Part shown: positions 60,795 to 64,000 of the stretch, one piece after another | How positions within the stretch are numbered: position 1 is the first letter of the stretch | Layout: every line of letters starts with the position of its first letter | DNA from: CAG-411 sp963643465 | Lineage (GTDB): Bacteria; Bacillota; Clostridia; Lachnospirales; Lachnospiraceae | DNA length: 64,000 nucleotides | Direction: 5' to 3' | NCBI GenBank assembly: GCA_963643465.1 | Contig: CAVIJT010000004.1 | Span: forward strand, 62,001 to 126,000 | The notes under the pieces: model-generated | The model's input: only the letters and a program-made list of their open reading frames with translations | What the model was told of the DNA's origin: nothing | Databases searched by the model: none | Made by a program: the position numbers and the translations under genes

Positions 60795-61979
60795 ATGAGT
60801 CGATTTATTTATTTAGATAATGCAGCAACAACGCCAACAAAGCCGGAGGTTGTTGAGGCAATGATGCCATATTTTACAGAGAGTTTTGGAAATCCATCTG
60901 CAGTATACGGTTTTGCCTCCAGGAATAAGGCAGCCATTACAGAGGCAAGAGAAACTATTGGAAAGGCACTTGGAACACAGAAAGAAAACATTTATTTTAC
61001 TGGAGGTGGCTCGGAAGCAGATAACTGGGCGTTAATTGCAACGGCTGAAGCATACAAAGAAAAGGGAAATCATATCATTACGACTAAAATAGAGCATCAT
61101 GCAATTTTGCATACAACAGAATATTTGCAGCAGCGAGGATTTGAAGTAACCTATTTAGACGTAGATGAAGATGGTATGGTAAAACTGGATGACTTAAAAA
61201 ATGCCATTCGTCCTACTACTATTTTGATTTCTATTATGTTTGCCAATAATGAAATTGGAACCATTCAGCCAATCGGTGAGATTGGAAAAATTGCCAAGGA
61301 ACATGGAGTTTTATTTCACACAGATGCAGTACAGGCATTTGGACAAGTACCAATTTCTGTAGATGAGCTAAATATTGATATGCTCAGTGCATCCGGTCAT
61401 AAGCTGAATGGACCAAAAGGAATTGGATTTTTGTATATTCGAAAAGGAGTAAAAATTCGTTCTCTTATTCATGGAGGCGCTCAGGAGAGAAAACGGAGAG
61501 CAGGAACGGAAAATGTACCTGCTATTGTGGGATTTGGAAAGGCAGTGGAAATTGCCTGTGCAACCATGAAGGAACGCACAGAGAAAGAAATGGTTCTTAG
61601 AGACCGATTAATTCATCGAATATTGAAAGAGATTCCATATGTGCGATTAAATGGGCATCCAGAAAAACGACTTCCTAACAATGTAAATTGTAGTTTTCGA
61701 TTTGTAGAAGGAGAATCTCTTTTAATTATGTTGGACATGAAAGGGATTTGTGCATCATCTGGTTCGGCTTGTACTTCTGGTTCTTTGGATCCATCTCATG
61801 TGTTACTTGCCATAGGGTTGCCACATGAGATTGCACATGGTTCTCTTCGAATGACATTAAATGAGGATGTTACAGAGGAAGAAATTGATTTTGTAGTAGA
61901 GAATCTAAAAGAAATTGTAAGCAAACTTCGTGCAATGTCACCATTGTATGAGGACTATATAAAAAGAGAGAAATCATGA
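60795..61979 (+). CDS. iscS: Cysteine desulfurase, NifS/IscS type
   Basis: A 394-residue PLP enzyme that takes sulfur from cysteine for Fe-S clusters and tRNA thiolation. PLP Lys in SASGHKLNGPKG, active-site Cys in SSGSACTSGSLDPSHV. GAGGAG eight bases before the ATG at 60795 sets the start. Followed by the scaffold and mnmA, both users of its sulfur. Its TGA stop lies within repeat copy E. Confidence 0.96.
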   Translation: MSRFIYLDNAATTPTKPEVVEAMMPYFTESFGNPSAVYGFASRNKAAITEARETIGKALGTQKENIYFTGGGSEADNWALIATAEAYKEKGNHIITTKIEHHAILHTTEYLQQRGFEVTYLDVDEDGMVKLDDLKNAIRPTTILISIMFANNEIGTIQPIGEIGKIAKEHGVLFHTDAVQAFGQVPISVDELNIDMLSASGHKLNGPKGIGFLYIRKGVKIRSLIHGGAQERKRRAGTENVPAIVGFGKAVEIACATMKERTEKEMVLRDRLIHRILKEIPYVRLNGHPEKRLPNNVNCSFRFVEGESLLIMLDMKGICASSGSACTSGSLDPSHVLLAIGLPHEIAHGSLRMTLNEDVTEEEIDFVVENLKEIVSKLRAMSPLYEDYIKREKS

Positions 61980-62026
61980 GAAACGCGCTTTGTGAGTTTC
62001 TTAGATTATGGCGGTGCTTGTCAAGG
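61974..62026 (+). repeat. Interspersed repeat family 1, copy E (partial)
   Basis: CATGAGAAACGCGCTTTGTG, AGTTTCTTAGATTATGG, GGTGCTTGTCAAG. Nearly identical to the first half of copy C; the second half is missing. The TGA in its CATGAG supplies the iscS stop. Confidence 0.8.
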
Positions 62027-62094
62027 AATGTGGATAACGGTTGAGAAAACAAGTAAATTATGATAGAATAAAAAAGTGCGAGGAGGAGTAACGC

Positions 62095-62532
62095 ATGTAC
62101 AGTGAAAAAGTTATGGATCATTTTACTAATCCAAGAAATGTTGGAGAGATTGAAAATGCAAGTGGTGTAGGCACTGTGGGAAATGCCAAGTGTGGAGACA
62201 TCATGCGGATTTATTTAGACATTGATGATAGTGGTATCATCAAAGATTGCAAGTTTAAAACATTTGGTTGTGGTGCAGCAGTTGCCACAAGTAGTATGGC
62301 GACGGAACTTGTAATGGGAAAATCGGTACAACAGGCATTGGAGGTTAGTAATAAAGCAGTTATGGAGGCTCTTGATGGCTTACCACCAGTGAAAGTACAT
62401 TGTTCACTTCTTGCGGAAGAAGCAATTCACGCAGCACTTTGGGATTATGCAGAGAAGAATGGAATCGTGATTGAGGGACTGAAGAAGCCAAAACAGGATA
62501 TCCATGAAGAAGAAGACGGAGAAGAATATTAA
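62095..62532 (+). CDS. iscU: Fe-S cluster scaffold, NifU/IscU N-terminal type
   Basis: A 145-residue scaffold on which IscS-derived sulfur and iron are assembled. Three conserved cysteines: GNAKCGDIM, TFGCGAAV and VHCSLLAEEA. An acidic C-terminal tail follows. AGGAGGAG precedes the ATG. It ends one base before the mnmA ATG. Confidence 0.95.
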   Translation: MYSEKVMDHFTNPRNVGEIENASGVGTVGNAKCGDIMRIYLDIDDSGIIKDCKFKTFGCGAAVATSSMATELVMGKSVQQALEVSNKAVMEALDGLPPVKVHCSLLAEEAIHAALWDYAEKNGIVIEGLKKPKQDIHEEEDGEEY

Positions 62533-62533
62533 T

Positions 62534-63637
62534 ATGAGTGATACAAAGAAGAAAGTCGTAGTTGGAATGTCTGGTGGAGTTGATTCCTCTGTCACCGCAT
62601 ATTTGTTAAAAGAAGCAGGTTATGATGTAATAGGTGTTACTATGCAGATATGGCAGGATGAGGAGGAACAGGTGTTAGAAGAGAATGGCGGCTGTTGTGG
62701 ACTCAGTGCAGTAGAGGATGCCCGGAGAGTAGCAAACTCCCTAGGCATCCCTTATTATGTTATGAATTTTAAAAAAGAGTTCAAAGAACAGGTCATGGAC
62801 TATTTCTTAGATGAATATTTGCGAGGAAGAACACCAAATCCTTGCATTGCCTGTAATCGTTATGTAAAATGGGAGGCATTGTTGCATCGGTCTTTGGAGA
62901 TTGGAGCAGATTATATTGCTACAGGTCATTATGCACAGGTGGTGCAGTTGCCAAATGGGCGATATTGCATTAAAAAATCTGTGACTGCCAGAAAAGATCA
63001 GACATACGCCTTATACAATTTAACACAGGAGCAGTTGGCTCATACATTGATGCCAGTAGGGGCATATGAAAAAGATCAGATTCGGGAAATTGCCAAAGAT
63101 ATTAATTTATTAGTAGCAAATAAGCCGGATAGTCAGGATATTTGTTTTATTCCAGACAATGATTATGCCGCGTTTATTCGTGAGAATACTAGCAAAACTG
63201 TTCCAGAGGGAAATTTTGTAGATTTGCAAGGAAATGTTCTTGGGACACATAAAGGAATTACCCATTACACAGTAGGACAGAGAAAAGGCTTAAATCTTTC
63301 CATGGGAAAACCTGTTTTTGTGGTGGAGATTCGTCCAGAAACAAACGAAGTTGTCATTGGGGATAACAGTGATGTGTTTCAACCAAAATTGTATGCCAAT
63401 AAATTAAATTTTATGACTATTCCGGATTTAGAAGGAGATATGCGAGTAGAAGTGAAGATTCGATATAGTCACAAAGGAGCGCCTGCAACGATTCGAAAGG
63501 TAGCAGAAGATGTGGTGGAATGTGTGTTTGATGAACCACAACGGGCAATTACACCTGGGCAGGCCGCTGTATTTTATGACGGTGATTATGTAGTTGGTGG
63601 CGGAAGTATTCTTGGTTGGAACAGAGATTGTTTCTAA
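62534..63637 (+). CDS. mnmA: tRNA-specific 2-thiouridylase
   Basis: A 367-residue enzyme that thiolates U34 of tRNA-Lys, Glu and Gln using sulfur from the desulfurase upstream. PP-loop VGMSGGVDSS, catalytic cysteines in NPCIACNRYVKW and DSQDICFIPDNDY. The ATG at 62534 overlaps nothing and follows GGAGAAG; the longer frame from 62504 lies inside iscU. The order iscR-iscS-iscU-mnmA is conserved in Clostridia. Confidence 0.97.
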   Translation: MSDTKKKVVVGMSGGVDSSVTAYLLKEAGYDVIGVTMQIWQDEEEQVLEENGGCCGLSAVEDARRVANSLGIPYYVMNFKKEFKEQVMDYFLDEYLRGRTPNPCIACNRYVKWEALLHRSLEIGADYIATGHYAQVVQLPNGRYCIKKSVTARKDQTYALYNLTQEQLAHTLMPVGAYEKDQIREIAKDINLLVANKPDSQDICFIPDNDYAAFIRENTSKTVPEGNFVDLQGNVLGTHKGITHYTVGQRKGLNLSMGKPVFVVEIRPETNEVVIGDNSDVFQPKLYANKLNFMTIPDLEGDMRVEVKIRYSHKGAPATIRKVAEDVVECVFDEPQRAITPGQAAVFYDGDYVVGGGSILGWNRDCF

Positions 63638-63708
63638 AACATATATACAAAGTGTGATAGCGTTGGAGCTTCTGGGTATTTACTATGTGGAAGAGAAAGG
63701 AAAAGAAC

Positions 63709-64000
63709 ATGAAGAATAAGAAATATGTATTTGCCATTATTATGTTTTGTGTGGCTGTGGGAGTTATCTATGCCATTGCCATGTGTGTTCCGGAAAAACA
63801 GGCGCAAATTATTATTTTAGGTGTAGCCGTTGCTGCTGTGGTAGTATGGATGATTGTAAAAATGATTAATATGGTTCGTTTGAACAAAATTATGTCAGCT
63901 CCCATTCCTTTGTTATACGAGGAAAAACGTCCAGATTTATATATAGAAGAAATGGGAAAGATTTCTTCTAAAATACATGCCAAACAGCAGAAGGATTTAA
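63709..64000 (+). CDS. Start of a membrane protein (cut by window edge)
   Basis: The frame from the ATG at 63709 is open to the window end (97 codons). The protein begins MKNKKYVFAIIMFCVAVGVI and has two membrane spans (~6-26 and ~36-54) and then a soluble part. No family is recognised from this fragment. AGAAAGG precedes the ATG. It lies 71 bases after mnmA and may share its transcript. Confidence 0.7.
   Translation, partial: MKNKKYVFAIIMFCVAVGVIYAIAMCVPEKQAQIIILGVAVAAVVVWMIVKMINMVRLNKIMSAPIPLLYEEKRPDLYIEEMGKISSKIHAKQQKDL

Overview
This 64 kb window is AT-rich DNA from a spore-forming, low-GC Gram-positive bacterium, most likely a member of the Clostridia close to the Lachnospiraceae. The evidence is the sporulation genes (spoIIM, yqfC/yqfD, a SpoIID-type protein, SpoVB-type flippases, a BofC-like protein), the rpsU-yqfC-yqfD-phoH-HD-ybeY block, the iscR-iscS-iscU-mnmA block, CheV, a short-form HisG with HisZ, and an acetyl-CoA type MetA. 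Species cannot be decided from the sequence alone. Almost all genes lie on the + strand. Only four are on the - strand: a small membrane protein, an ECF sigma/anti-sigma pair, and a flippase.

Layout. 0-4.4 kb: spoIIM, a small unknown gene, a D,D-carboxypeptidase and an aspartate aminotransferase-like enzyme. 4.4-19.6 kb: a very large hybrid histidine kinase, a metallophosphoesterase, a degenerate M50-like membrane protein, scpA/scpB, a STAND NTPase with TPRs, then rpsU, yqfC, yqfD, phoH, a PgpH-like HD protein, ybeY and a MurJ/SpoVB-like flippase. 19.6-26.6 kb: BofC-like protein, two flavoproteins, proB, DUF896, 5-formyl-THF cyclo-ligase, miaB. 26.6-36.4 kb: accessory stretch with a zinc-ribbon/propeller protein, unknowns, a cupin, a fused amino-acid ABC transporter, the sigma/anti-sigma pair and an iron alcohol dehydrogenase. 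36.4-44.9 kb: radical SAM protein, DUF2344 protein, RNase E/G, amidase, CheV, and a large acidic membrane protein. 45-50.6 kb: histidine genes hisH-hisF, ung, hisZ-hisG-hisD. 50.8-58.6 kb: SpoIID-like protein, tRNA-Arg(CCG), an unknown, rluF-like, ligA, metA, a diguanylate cyclase. 58.7-64 kb: SpoVB-like flippase (-), iscR, iscS, iscU, mnmA and the start of a membrane protein cut by the window edge.

Most of the window is core metabolism and cell biology. I found no insertion sequence, prophage, CRISPR array or toxin module. The signals that stand out are: (1) an ABC transporter fusion whose substrate-binding domain appears circularly permuted (lobe 2 before lobe 1); (2) three families of short interspersed repeats that sit directly behind stop codons or intrinsic terminators, one of which supplies the stop codon of two genes; (3) several membrane or signalling proteins that keep their fold but have lost catalytic residues (M50-like, GGDEF in the hybrid kinase, HD protein); (4) a STAND NTPase inside a chromosome-segregation/translation neighbourhood; (5) long hairpins ahead of hisH and hisZ, the latter followed by a consensus sigma-A promoter.

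All positions come from reading the sequence. Start codons were moved from the longest open frame where a ribosome binding site clearly favoured a downstream start. Family names rest on remembered motifs, not on database searches.
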